Of a stretch of 64,000 nucleotides of DNA, positions 1 to 7,683 are shown in pieces. The stretch is from positions 1,984,001-2,048,000 of the forward strand of contig NC_010170.1 of assembly GCF_000067205.1 (NCBI RefSeq). Direction: 5' to 3'. The notes beneath the pieces are model-generated. The model did no database searches. It saw nothing but the letters and a program-made list of their open reading frames with translations, and had not been told where the DNA came from. This stretch comes from Bordetella petrii. Lineage in GTDB: Bacteria > Pseudomonadota > Gammaproteobacteria > Burkholderiales > Burkholderiaceae_B. Position 1 is the first letter of the stretch, and every line of letters starts with the position of its first letter. Made by a program: the position numbers and the translations under genes.

Positions 1-368
1 TGTACGGCTTCCTGGGCGACGTGAACCAGGTCAGCGGCCATGCCAGCCGTGGCGTCTGGCAGGCGCACGGCGTCCAGCTGCCTGCCCCTGAACTGGCACA
101 GGCCCAGCATCAGCAGGCGGTGGCCTACGTGCGGCCGCACGAGATCGACCTGGCGCGCGACGATGGCCAGGGCCAGGGCATCCCGGTTCGTCTGAACCAC
201 GCGTACCTGGCCGGACCCAGCGCCTATCTGGAACTCGAGCGCCGGGACATCCAGGCCATCATCGAAGCGCAGGTGCCCGAGCGCCTGTATCGCGAACTTG
301 ACTTAAAAGAGGGCGAAAGCCTGCTGGCACGGCCGCGCCGCGCCCGCGTTTTCGCAGTCCAGCCATGA
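1..368 (+). CDS. cysA: Sulfate/thiosulfate ABC transporter ATP-binding protein CysA, C-terminal part
   Basis: Only the last 121 residues are in the window; the reading frame (first full codon at base 3) is open from the left edge to TGA at 366-368. The segment begins GFLGDVNQVSG and contains YVRPHEIDL, the pattern of the regulatory TOBE-like domain that follows the ATPase domain in CysA; the Walker motifs lie outside the window. The stop overlaps the ATG of cysH by 4 nt, so the two are translationally coupled in a sulfate uptake and reduction operon. The family call rests on this tail plus context. Confidence 0.8.
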   Translation, partial: YGFLGDVNQVSGHASRGVWQAHGVQLPAPELAQAQHQQAVAYVRPHEIDLARDDGQGQGIPVRLNHAYLAGPSAYLELERRDIQAIIEAQVPERLYRELDLKEGESLLARPRRARVFAVQP

Positions 369-1117
369 CCACATCCACCCATACCCTGACTCCCGCCGTG
401 GCGGCGCGCTGGCAGGCGCTGCAGGCACGCCTGGCCGAGATCGCGCGGCAGCATCCCGATGCGGCGCTGGCTTCGTCTCTGGCCGCCGAAGACATGCTGC
501 TGACCCACGCCATCTACGACGGCGCCATCGACCTGGAAATCTTTACCTTGGATACCGGCCGACTGCATGCCGAAACATTGGGCATGCTGGACAAGGTGCA
601 GGCGCGCTACGGCCGCGCCATCACGGTGTACCGGCCCGATGCCGCCGCCGTGCAGGCCCACGTGCAGCAGCACGGCGCCTATGCCTTCTACGAAAGCGTG
701 GAGCTGCGCAAGGCGTGTTGCCAGATCCGCAAGGTCGAGCCGCTCAAGCGCGCGCTGGCGGGGCGTGGCGCCTGGATCACCGGCCAGCGCCGCGCCCAGG
801 CGGCCACCCGCGGCGAATTGCCCGACGCCGAACAGGATCCGGTGTTCGGCCTGTACAAATACAACCCGCTGGCTGCCTGGAGCGAGGCCGAGGTCTGGGA
901 AGCCATCCGCGCGCTCGATATTCCCTATAACCCCCTGCACGACCAAGGCTACCCCTCGATCGGCTGCGAACCCTGTACGCGCGCGATTCGTCCCGGCGAG
1001 GACGTGCGGGCGGGGCGCTGGTGGTGGGAATCGTCAGACTCCAAAGAATGCGGCCTGCATGCCGGCAACCGCGTCATCGCCGTGACCGCCGAGCCGGCGA
1101 GCTCGACTTCTGTGTAA
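365..1117 (+). CDS. cysH: Assimilatory adenylylsulfate (APS) reductase, CysH family
   Basis: Reduces activated sulfate to sulfite with thioredoxin as electron donor. The 250-residue protein has the PAPS-reductase PP-loop region near residues 37-45 (SLAAEDMLL), and the catalytic cysteine near the C-terminus in KECGLH (C229). Two Cys pairs, C118-C119 (KACCQIRK) and C201-x2-C204 (CEPC), are the [4Fe-4S] ligands that mark APS reductases as opposed to cluster-free PAPS reductases. This fits the neighbours: CysD and CysN make APS, and no APS kinase domain is present in the operon here. The ATG overlaps the cysA stop. Confidence 0.93.
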   Translation: MTTSTHTLTPAVAARWQALQARLAEIARQHPDAALASSLAAEDMLLTHAIYDGAIDLEIFTLDTGRLHAETLGMLDKVQARYGRAITVYRPDAAAVQAHVQQHGAYAFYESVELRKACCQIRKVEPLKRALAGRGAWITGQRRAQAATRGELPDAEQDPVFGLYKYNPLAAWSEAEVWEAIRALDIPYNPLHDQGYPSIGCEPCTRAIRPGEDVRAGRWWWESSDSKECGLHAGNRVIAVTAEPASSTSV

Positions 1118-1126
1118 AGGAAAACC

Positions 1127-2035
1127 ATGTCCGTCGTCGTCAATCGCAGCCATCTGGATTGGCTGGAATCCGAAGCGATTTATATCCTGCGTGAAGTGGC
1201 CGCCGAGTGCGCCAAGCCGGTCTTGCTGTTCTCGGGCGGCAAAGATTCGGTGGTGCTGCTGCGGCTGGCCGAAAAGGCGTTCCGTCCCGGCCGCTTTCCG
1301 TTCCCGCTGATGCACATCGATACGGGCCATAATTTCGATGAGGTCATCGCCTTTCGGGACCGGCGCGCCGCCGAGCTGGGCGAAACCCTGCTGGTGCGCA
1401 GCGTGGAAGACTCCATCCGGCGGGGCAGCGTCGTGCTGCGGCGCGAGAATGATTCGCGCAACGCCGCGCAGGCGGTCACGCTGCTGGAGGCCATCGAGGA
1501 ATTCGGTTTCGACGCGTGCATCGGCGGGGCGCGCCGCGACGAAGAAAAGGCGCGCGCCAAAGAACGCATTTTTTCGTTCCGCGACGAGTTCGGCCAATGG
1601 GATCCGAAGGCACAGCGTCCCGAGCTGTGGAACCTGTTCAACACCCGCGTGCACAAGGGCGAGAACATGCGCGTGTTTCCCATCTCGAACTGGACCGAGC
1701 TGGATGTCTGGCAATACATCCAGCGCGAGCGGCTGTCGCTGCCGTCCATCTACTACAGCCACCGGCGCGACGTCGTGCGCCGCCGCGGCCTGCTTGTGCC
1801 CGTCACGCCGCTGACGCCGCCCCAGGACGGCGAGCAGGTCGAGAACCTGGCGGTGCGCTTTCGCACCGTGGGCGACATTTCGTGCACCTGCCCGGTAGCC
1901 TCCGAGGCGGCCGACCCGACGGCCATCATCGCCGAGACCGCCATCACTGACATCACCGAGCGCGGCGCCACCCGCATGGACGACCAGACTTCCGAGGCCT
2001 CGATGGAGCGCCGCAAGAAAGAAGGCTATTTCTGA
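1127..2035 (+). CDS. cysD: Sulfate adenylyltransferase subunit 2 (CysD)
   Basis: Catalytic ATP-sulfurylase subunit: makes APS from sulfate and ATP, driven by GTP hydrolysis in CysN. The 302-residue length is normal. The PP-loop SGGKDS is at residues 36-41 and the protein ends in the RKKEGYF tail typical of CysD. It starts 9 nt after the cysH stop behind an AAAGGAAAA ribosome-binding stretch, and cysN follows 24 nt downstream. Confidence 0.95.
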   Translation: MSVVVNRSHLDWLESEAIYILREVAAECAKPVLLFSGGKDSVVLLRLAEKAFRPGRFPFPLMHIDTGHNFDEVIAFRDRRAAELGETLLVRSVEDSIRRGSVVLRRENDSRNAAQAVTLLEAIEEFGFDACIGGARRDEEKARAKERIFSFRDEFGQWDPKAQRPELWNLFNTRVHKGENMRVFPISNWTELDVWQYIQRERLSLPSIYYSHRRDVVRRRGLLVPVTPLTPPQDGEQVENLAVRFRTVGDISCTCPVASEAADPTAIIAETAITDITERGATRMDDQTSEASMERRKKEGYF

Positions 2036-2059
2036 ACTGATTGAGCACCGGACATTTCC

Positions 2060-3364
2060 ATGAACGCTGTGAACGACTCTTTTCTTTCGGGCGCCGACAA
2101 TGGCGTGCTGCGCCTGATCACGGCCGGTTCGGTCGATGACGGCAAGTCCACGCTGATCGGGCGCCTGCTGTACGACAGCAAGGGCGTGTTCGCCGACCAG
2201 CTCGACGCCATCGCGCGCGCCAAGTACAAACGCGTGGCGGGCGACGGCATCGATTTCGCGTTGCTGACCGATGGCCTCGAGGCCGAGCGGGAGCAGGGCA
2301 TCACCATCGACGTGGCCTACCGGTATTTCTCGACCCCGTTGCGCAAGTTCATCGTGGCCGATGCGCCGGGCCATGAGCAGTACACACGCAACATGGTCAC
2401 CGGCGCCTCGACTGCCGATGCCGCCATCATCCTGATCGACGCCACCCGCGCCGCCGACGGCCGCTTGCTGCCGCAGACCAAGCGGCACAGCACGATCGCC
2501 CGGCTGCTCGGCATTCGCCATATCGTGGTGGCGATTAACAAGATGGACCTGGTCGGCTGGGATCGCGCCGTGTTCGAGCGCATTCGCGACGCCTATGCCG
2601 AGCTGGCGCGGCGCCTGGATATCGCGCAGTTTCATGTGCTGCCGCTGTCGGCGCTGGAGGGTGACAACGTGGTCAACCCGTCAGCTCGCACGCCCTGGTA
2701 CGACGGGCCGCCGCTGCTCAGCCTGCTCGAGCAACTGGGCCAGGCCGAGGCTGAGGCTGCGCCGTCGCAGCCATTGCGATTTCCGGTTCAATGGGTGGCG
2801 CGCCACGGCGGCGCCAGCGCCGACGACTTCCGCGGCTATGCGGGCCGCGTGGCCAGCGGCGTGCTGCGCCCCGGCGACGAGATCGTGATCCAGCCTTCCG
2901 GCGTGACCGCGCGCGTGCAGCAGGTGCTGGCTTTTGATCACGAGGTGCAAGAGGCTGTCGCGGGCGATTCAGTGACCGTGGTGCTGGACCGCGACGTGGA
3001 TGTGTCGCGCGGCGATGTGTTGTCGCACGCCGCCGCGCCGGCGCGTGTCGGCCGCGAGTTCGAGGCCGAGCTGTGCTGGCTCGATGCACAGGCCTTGAAT
3101 CCGGCACGCAAGTATCTGCTCAAGCATGGCACGCGACTGACCTCGGCAAAGATCCGCGATGTGCTGACCCAACGCGATATTCATGAGCTGCAAGAGGTGG
3201 ACAACGCGAGCGGCGCGCTGGCCATGAACGAAATCGGACGCGTCACGCTGACCACGCGCGAAGCGCTGGCGGTCGATCGCTACGCTGATGCGCCAGCCAC
3301 CGGCGCCTTCATCCTGATCGATGAGGCTACGCACCAGACGGCTGCCGCCGGCATGCTGCGCTAA
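2060..3364 (+). CDS. cysN: Sulfate adenylyltransferase subunit 1, GTPase (CysN)
   Basis: Regulatory GTPase of the ATP sulfurylase complex. The 434-residue protein is EF-Tu-like, with G1 GSVDDGKS (residues 23-30), G3 DAPGHEQY (101-108) and G4 NKMD (160-163), followed by beta-barrel domains. It ends after the barrels, so there is no fused APS kinase (CysC) as in NodQ-type proteins; that agrees with the APS-reductase type CysH upstream. A hairpin with a T-tract follows directly, so this is the likely last gene of the operon. Confidence 0.94.
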   Translation: MNAVNDSFLSGADNGVLRLITAGSVDDGKSTLIGRLLYDSKGVFADQLDAIARAKYKRVAGDGIDFALLTDGLEAEREQGITIDVAYRYFSTPLRKFIVADAPGHEQYTRNMVTGASTADAAIILIDATRAADGRLLPQTKRHSTIARLLGIRHIVVAINKMDLVGWDRAVFERIRDAYAELARRLDIAQFHVLPLSALEGDNVVNPSARTPWYDGPPLLSLLEQLGQAEAEAAPSQPLRFPVQWVARHGGASADDFRGYAGRVASGVLRPGDEIVIQPSGVTARVQQVLAFDHEVQEAVAGDSVTVVLDRDVDVSRGDVLSHAAAPARVGREFEAELCWLDAQALNPARKYLLKHGTRLTSAKIRDVLTQRDIHELQEVDNASGALAMNEIGRVTLTTREALAVDRYADAPATGAFILIDEATHQTAAAGMLR

Positions 3365-3370
3365 GTGCTA

Positions 3371-3409
3371 AAGCCGTCGCCGGAGGCTCGGCGGCGGCTT
3401 GTTGTTTTT
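3371..3409 (+). terminator. Rho-independent terminator after cysN
   Basis: A 12-bp GC-rich stem (3371-3382 AAGCCGTCGCCG with 3389-3400 CGGCGGCGGCTT, one G/T-type mismatch) has a 6-nt loop and is followed by GTTGTTTTT. It begins 7 nt after the cysN stop. Confidence 0.75.
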
Positions 3410-3529
3410 CGGCAAAATACAATAAAAACAATGAGTTATGGCCGATTTCCAGAGCATGAAATGAATTCTCCAGACGGCCGGCGCGTCTTGCGGTAAAGTG
3501 GGACGTCGCCTGTTCAAGGCACAAGGGGC

Positions 3530-3558
3530 TTGCTGAAAGTACTGGTTTTTTGTACAGT
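3530..3558 (+). promoter_or_regulatory. Predicted sigma-70 promoter of the radical SAM operon
   Basis: TTGCTG (3530-3535) and TACAGT (3553-3558) are separated by exactly 17 bp. The -10 and spacer are covered by the LexA box at 3540-3559. A start site 7 nt after the -10 would fall on the ATG at 3565, so the transcript is probably leaderless. Confidence 0.55.
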
Positions 3559-3559
3559 A
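3540..3559 (+). promoter_or_regulatory. LexA (SOS) operator
   Basis: The 20-mer TACTGGTTTTTTGTACAGTA matches the proteobacterial LexA pattern TACTG-N10-CAGTA at all ten conserved half-site positions. It overlaps the only promoter-like sequence upstream of the radical SAM gene, the position expected for repression. Binding is inferred from the match; LexA itself is not encoded in this window. Confidence 0.75.
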
Positions 3560-3564
3560 CTTTC

Positions 3565-4746
3565 ATGGAACGCACCGATCACGCTTTTTCCGCCGGTTCT
3601 GGGTCCCCGGCTGCCGCCCCCGCCGCCTTGCGCGGCCGGGGAGCGGTTACTAATGTTCGGCACCGCTTCCAGCAAACCGACCGCGCGCCTGCCGACGACG
3701 GCTGGGCCCCTGGCGATGCACCGACCCAGCCGGCCCTGAAAACCACCGTCAAGCCCGAGCAGGCCCGCAAGCTGCTCTCGCGCAACGACTCGCCCGACAT
3801 CCCCTTCGACGTGGCCGTCAACCCTTACCGGGGCTGCGAGCATGGCTGCGTGTACTGTTACGCCCGGCCCACCCACGCCTACCTGGGGTATTCCCCCGGC
3901 CTCGACTTTGAAACCCGCCTGGTGGCCAAGGCCAACGCGGTCGATGTCCTGCGGGCCGAGCTGGCCCGCCCCGGCTATCGGGTGTCTCCCATCAATATCG
4001 GTTCGGCCACCGACGTCTACCAGCCCATCGAACGCCAGTGGCAACTGACGCGCGGCATGCTCGAACTGATGCTGCAAACCGGCCACCCGGCCACGCTGGT
4101 CACCAAGAACGCTCTGGTCGAACGCGACCTCGACCTGCTCCAACGCCTGGCGGAACAGCACCTGGTCACCGTATACGTCAGCGTCACCACGCTCGACACC
4201 GACATGGCGCGCACGCTCGAGCCGCGCGCCTCGGCGCCATGGCGGCGCATCCAGGCCGTGCGCACGCTGGCCAACGCCGGGGTGCCGGTGGGCGTGCTGG
4301 TGGCGCCCGTCATCCCGTTCATCAACGACGAATCCCTCGAACACATCCTGCACGAAGCCAGCCAGGCGGGCGCCAGCTACGCCAGCTACACCGTGCTGCG
4401 CCTGCCCTGGGAAGTCCGGGCCATGTTCGAAGAGTGGCTGCATACCCATTACCCCGACCGCGCCCAGCGCGTGCTGCACCGCATCGAAGACCTGCGCAAC
4501 GGCCGGCGCAACGATCCCGGCTTTGGCACCCGCATGCGCGGCACCGGCCTGTGGGCCGACCTGCTGCGCCAGCGCTTCAATCTGGCGGTGCGCAAGCTGG
4601 GCCTGAACACCACCCGGCCACAACTGGCCACCCACTTGTTCCGGGCGCCCTTGCCGCCGGTGCTGCCTGCCAGCCCTGCCCAGGGGGCGGGGCCCTCCGG
4701 CCGTTCCGCCTTGTCGCAGCCCGCCCCGCAGTTATCGTTATTCTGA
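3565..4746 (+). CDS. PA0069-family radical SAM protein, probably SOS-induced
   Basis: A 393-residue radical SAM enzyme of the spore-photoproduct-lyase-like PA0069 family; its substrate is unknown. The SAM-cluster motif CX3CX2C is in GCEHGCVYCYARPTHAY (C91, C95, C98), preceded by the family's LRGRGAVTN and LKTTV...SRNDSPDI blocks. I chose ATG 3565 because the family block begins about 22 residues in; a TTG 15 nt upstream (3550) sits inside the LexA box. No ribosome-binding site precedes the ATG, in line with a leaderless message. The LexA site points to a DNA-damage role. A small membrane-protein gene follows after 13 nt. Confidence 0.85.
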   Translation: MERTDHAFSAGSGSPAAAPAALRGRGAVTNVRHRFQQTDRAPADDGWAPGDAPTQPALKTTVKPEQARKLLSRNDSPDIPFDVAVNPYRGCEHGCVYCYARPTHAYLGYSPGLDFETRLVAKANAVDVLRAELARPGYRVSPINIGSATDVYQPIERQWQLTRGMLELMLQTGHPATLVTKNALVERDLDLLQRLAEQHLVTVYVSVTTLDTDMARTLEPRASAPWRRIQAVRTLANAGVPVGVLVAPVIPFINDESLEHILHEASQAGASYASYTVLRLPWEVRAMFEEWLHTHYPDRAQRVLHRIEDLRNGRRNDPGFGTRMRGTGLWADLLRQRFNLAVRKLGLNTTRPQLATHLFRAPLPPVLPASPAQGAGPSGRSALSQPAPQLSLF

Positions 4747-4759
4747 ACGGAGCCTCACC

Positions 4760-5167
4760 ATGACCATCGCCACGCTCGCCCCTGATTCCGTTGCCACCCT
4801 CTCGCCCTCGCGGCTGCCGGCATGGCTGCCGCGCATGCTGGCGCAAGCCGCTAGCGGTGTGCTGCGTCAACCGGCCAAGTGGCCGTTCTCGTCGGGCCTG
4901 TCGCGCGGGCATCTGCCGGGCGCCGTGCCGCAGGCGCAACGTCCCGCCCAGCCGGCCCCGGCGTCGCCCGCCACGCCGGCCGCCGGTTCCCGCGATACGC
5001 TGGCAATGGACACCCAAGCCGCGCACAGCCAGTCGCTGGGCACGGCCGCGCAGGCCGTCCAGCAGGGCGTGACCGCGCGCCAGATGGTGGTCGATATCCT
5101 GCTGGTGGGCATGTGGGGCGCGCTGATTCCCGGTCTGATGTGGCTGGGCGCGGCGGCAGGCTTCTAG
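4760..5167 (+). CDS. Small proline-rich protein with C-terminal membrane segment, in the SOS operon
   Basis: 135 residues, no domain recognised. The N-terminal ~55 residues are basic and hydrophobic, residues 56-76 are rich in Pro/Ala, and residues ~109-133 (VVDILLVGMWGALIPGLMWL) form one hydrophobic helix ending three residues from the C-terminus, suggesting a tail-anchored or single-pass inner membrane protein. It lies 13 nt after the radical SAM stop behind ACGGAG and should share its LexA-controlled promoter. Small membrane proteins under LexA are often division inhibitors (SidA and DidA in Caulobacter), but no sequence similarity to those is claimed. Confidence 0.7.
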   Translation: MTIATLAPDSVATLSPSRLPAWLPRMLAQAASGVLRQPAKWPFSSGLSRGHLPGAVPQAQRPAQPAPASPATPAAGSRDTLAMDTQAAHSQSLGTAAQAVQQGVTARQMVVDILLVGMWGALIPGLMWLGAAAGF

Positions 5168-5196
5168 GGCAGGGGCGCAGCGGCTGAACGCGCTGC

Positions 5197-6069
5197 CTAG
5201 CTGGACCCCAGCAGCACCACTCCCACCAGAATCGCCGCACAGCCGGCCAGCCGGCCGACACCCACTTTTTCGCGTAGCAGGAACATGCCTGCCAGCGTGC
5301 CCAGCATCATCGACATCTCGCGTGCCGGGGCCACCAGACTCAAGGGTGCACCGTTGCGCAAGGCGTACAGCACCAGGATATACCCCAGCGGCGACAGCAC
5401 GCCCACGGCCAGCGCCAGATGCCAATAGCCGCGCATGGCCTGCCAGTTTTCGGCGCGCCGCCGCATGATGTGTGGCCCCATTATCACGGTGCGGGTGACA
5501 CACGTGAACCAGTCAAACAGCACCGGCATGATCAGCACCACTTTGACGCCATAGGCATCCACCACTGTGTAGGCGGCGATGAACAGGCCGATTACCACGC
5601 CCCACCGCACTCCCAGCCAGGCCTGAGGCTGGCGGAACAATGAAAGGCGCCCCTGCGTGGCAATAAGCAGCACCCCGCCGACCACGCACAGCATGCCGGC
5701 TATGCCGCTGGCAGTGGCCGGCTCGCCCAGCAGCAGAAAGGCCCCCGTCGTTGACAGCAGCGGCCCGGTGCCGCGCGCAATGGGATACACGACAGACAAG
5801 TCCGCCACCTGGTAGCCGCGCTGCAGGCACAAGCTGTAGCCCAGATGCAACGCGCCAGACGCCACAATGCACAACACCACCGGCCAGGTCCAGGCCATAC
5901 CCTCGTGCAGCAGAATCCAGATGACCCACGGGGCATACACCAGCACGGCGCACAGCCCATAGGCAAATACGAACACCGGCCCCACCATCGCCGCCCGTTT
6001 GGCCAGCAGATTCCAGCTGGCATGCGCCATCGCCGCCAGGATGACTAAAATCAGGGACGTATAAGACAT
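5197..6069 (-). CDS. DMT-superfamily (EamA-like) inner membrane transporter
   Basis: 290 residues with about ten hydrophobic helices in two EamA-like halves; the N-terminal half starts MSYTSLILVILAAMAHASWN and contains conserved Ala/Gly-rich helices. Such proteins export or take up small metabolites; the substrate cannot be inferred. I chose ATG at 6067-6069; the frame stays open upstream to 6198 but the added residues are Cys/Arg-rich and not membrane-like. Convergent with the SOS operon gene, with 29 nt between. Confidence 0.8.
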   Translation of the reverse strand: MSYTSLILVILAAMAHASWNLLAKRAAMVGPVFVFAYGLCAVLVYAPWVIWILLHEGMAWTWPVVLCIVASGALHLGYSLCLQRGYQVADLSVVYPIARGTGPLLSTTGAFLLLGEPATASGIAGMLCVVGGVLLIATQGRLSLFRQPQAWLGVRWGVVIGLFIAAYTVVDAYGVKVVLIMPVLFDWFTCVTRTVIMGPHIMRRRAENWQAMRGYWHLALAVGVLSPLGYILVLYALRNGAPLSLVAPAREMSMMLGTLAGMFLLREKVGVGRLAGCAAILVGVVLLGSS

Positions 6070-6193
6070 GTGGGGACAGCAGCCGTGGAAGAGGGCAGGT
6101 GACGGGTTTGTGACACAGCAAGCCCTCAAGGGTACTCTTAAATGGGGTCGGTTTCCTGCATTGACCACTTCCTGCCGAATACAGGCCACGCAG

Positions 6194-6243
6194 AGCACTC
6201 ACCGACGCAAAGCATTCGCCGACGCGAAGCACTCGCCAAAGCA
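6194..6243 (+). repeat. Three 17-bp imperfect tandem repeats
   Basis: Units AGCACTCACCGACGCAA (6194-6210), AGCATTCGCCGACGCGA (6211-6227) and AGCACTCGCCAAAGCA (6228-6243, 16 nt) abut head to tail. The last unit runs into the left arm of the large inverted repeat. Confidence 0.7.
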
Positions 6244-6383
6244 AGCCCCGTGGGCGTCGAGGCCTGCGCGGGGCGGTGCGTTGGGCGGCGGGGTAGCCTG
6301 CGCAGCAGGCCGAGGGCGCCTGCATGCGCCCGAGCCCGACGCACGTGCACCGCCCCGCGCAGGCCTCGGCGCCCACGGGGCTT
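6243..6383 (-). repeat. Large structured hairpin repeat, copy A
   Basis: Arms 6243-6278 and 6348-6383 (36 nt each) are complementary at 35 positions, the remaining pair being T/G. The 69-nt interior carries two perfect smaller hairpins: GCCTGC-GCA-GCAGGC (6296-6310) and GGGCGC-CTGCAT-GCGCCC (6314-6331). The reverse complement of the interior is nearly identical to that of copy B at 52109-52241, whereas the arms differ. Strand is given so that the core reads as in copy B. No ORF is carried. Confidence 0.8.
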
Positions 6384-6541
6384 CTTAAGAACCCCACCTT
6401 AAGAGCCCCCAACCCCCGTTTTGATGTAGAATACCGGGTTTACCAAACCTCATCCTCTACCTTGCGCACAGCAAGCATGGCCGGCCCCGCCAGTCATCCA
6501 AGCGTAAAACCACCGCAAGGCACGATGATCTCGGAGTTCAC

Positions 6542-6922
6542 ATGAACCTCATCGCCGTCCTGGAACAGGAAGAAATCAAGCGCCTTACCGGCGACAAGAC
6601 CATGCCCGAATTCGCCCCTGGCGACACCGTGGTGGTCAGCGTCAACGTCGTGGAAGGCACCCGCAAGCGTGTGCAGGCCTACGAAGGCGTCGTCATCGCC
6701 AAGCGTAACCGCGGCCTGAACTCGTCGTTCATCGTCCGCAAGATCTCGTCGGGCGAAGCCGTCGAGCGTACCTTCCAGCTGTACTCGCCGCAAATCGCCG
6801 GCATCGAAGTCAAGCGCCGTGGCGACGTGCGCCGCGCCAAGCTGTACTACCTGCGCAGCCGCTCGGGCAAGTCCGCGCGCATCAAGGAAAAGCTGGTTAC
6901 CAAGCAGGCCAAATCGGCCTGA
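6542..6922 (+). CDS. rplS: 50S ribosomal protein L19
   Basis: 126 residues with the complete L19 pattern: MPEFAPGDTVVVSVNVVEG near the start, QAYEGVVIAKRNRGLNSSF in the middle, and the basic tail RRAKLYYLRSRSGKSARIKE. L19 sits at the 30S-50S interface. CGGAG lies 8-12 nt before the ATG. A strong terminator follows. Unlike the common rpsP-rimM-trmD-rplS order, the gene stands alone behind a repeat-bearing intergenic region. Confidence 0.97.
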   Translation: MNLIAVLEQEEIKRLTGDKTMPEFAPGDTVVVSVNVVEGTRKRVQAYEGVVIAKRNRGLNSSFIVRKISSGEAVERTFQLYSPQIAGIEVKRRGDVRRAKLYYLRSRSGKSARIKEKLVTKQAKSA

Positions 6923-6982
6923 TCTTCGGGGCGCGGCACCGGCCATGGCTGGACATTGCCGCGCTTGCCCGCATTCCGGGTT

Positions 6983-7010
6983 AAAAAGGCACCTGTAAAG
7001 GTGCCTTTTT
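6983..7010 (+). terminator. Rho-independent terminator after rplS
   Basis: AAAAAGGCACC (6983-6993) and GGTGCCTTTTT (7000-7010) form a perfect 11-bp stem with a 6-nt loop and a U-tract; the A/T ends would also let it work on the opposite strand. Confidence 0.9.
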
Positions 7011-7326
7011 TCATGTCTGCAGCAGGTATGCCTGACTCTTCGTCCCGCCCCCGCCGGCCTCCGGTCGCGCCGCCGTTCGACCCCACTGCGCAGGTATGGC
7101 AGCCTGCCGATTCCGACCTGGCCCCCGTGCCGCCCGAACGGCTCGCGCCCGAGCTGCTGCGCGGCGCGCTCAGCCGCCCCGGTCCGTGGCCGCAAGATGC
7201 TCTCGGGTCCACCGAATATCGGCACCCGGGCCGCGAAGGCGCGCCGGTGCTGGCCGCCGTGCTGATTCCGCTGGTGGCGCATGCCAACGGCGTGAGGGTC
7301 ATGCTGACCCAGCGCTCGGCGCACCT

Positions 7327-7329
7327 GTA
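7327..7329. repeat. Target-site duplication GTA, left of IS copy 1
   Basis: GTA at 7327-7329 is repeated at 8612-8614 immediately beyond the right IS end, the 3-bp size usual for IS3-family insertion. Confidence 0.85.
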
Positions 7330-7395
7330 TGAGCTTGCCCGCAAAAAATGGATCCCTTGCTGAGTGTGTAAAACTCACGCAAGGAGGGAGGAAAG

Positions 7396-7683
7396 ATGGG
7401 TAATCCGAGAGCTCGATATACGCAGGAATTCATGCTGGAAGCCGTGCGCATGGTCCGCGGCGGCCAGAGCATGGCGGCGGTGGCGAAGATACTGGGCATC
7501 AGCCCGAAGACGCTGCACAACTGGGTGAAGGCCGATGCCGCTGGGAAGCTGAACGGCGCAGGCAAACAGGTTTCTCCAGAACAGATGGAGATTGCCCGGC
7601 TGCGCGCGGAGTTGGCACGCGTGAAGATGGAGCGCGACATATTGGGAAAAGCCACGGCGTACTTTGCGAAGGTGTCGGCATGA
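7396..7683 (+). CDS. IS3-family transposase OrfA (DNA-binding part), copy 1
   Basis: 95 residues with an N-terminal helix-turn-helix (YTQEFMLEAVRMVRGGQSM then AAVAKILGISPKTLHNWV) and a C-terminal leucine-zipper-like segment (EIARLRAELARVKMERDIL). GGAGGGAGGAAAG precedes the ATG. The heptamer GGGAAAA at 7644-7650 in the phase G GGA AAA is a canonical -1 frameshift site that would join OrfA to OrfB, whose frame is open through it. The TGA overlaps the orfB ATG. Confidence 0.93.
   Translation: MGNPRARYTQEFMLEAVRMVRGGQSMAAVAKILGISPKTLHNWVKADAAGKLNGAGKQVSPEQMEIARLRAELARVKMERDILGKATAYFAKVSA

Larger units (their letters stand above)
6070..6541. other. Intergenic region between the transporter and rplS
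   Basis: 472 bp with no convincing gene. It holds three 17-bp tandem units (6194-6243), the large hairpin element (6243-6383) and, nearer rplS, a TAGAAT (6427-6432) that could be its -10, with no clear -35. rplS normally follows rpsP-rimM-trmD; here nothing of that operon is upstream, so rplS must have its own promoter in this stretch. Confidence 0.6.

Noticed and set aside
3550..3564. TTG start five codons upstream for the radical SAM protein
   Set aside because: It lies inside the LexA box and -10 region, and the added residues do not belong to the family sequence.
5168..5196. Weak stem at the end of the SOS operon
   Set aside because: GGCAG/CTGCC pairing is interrupted and there is no T-tract; evidence too thin for a terminator call.
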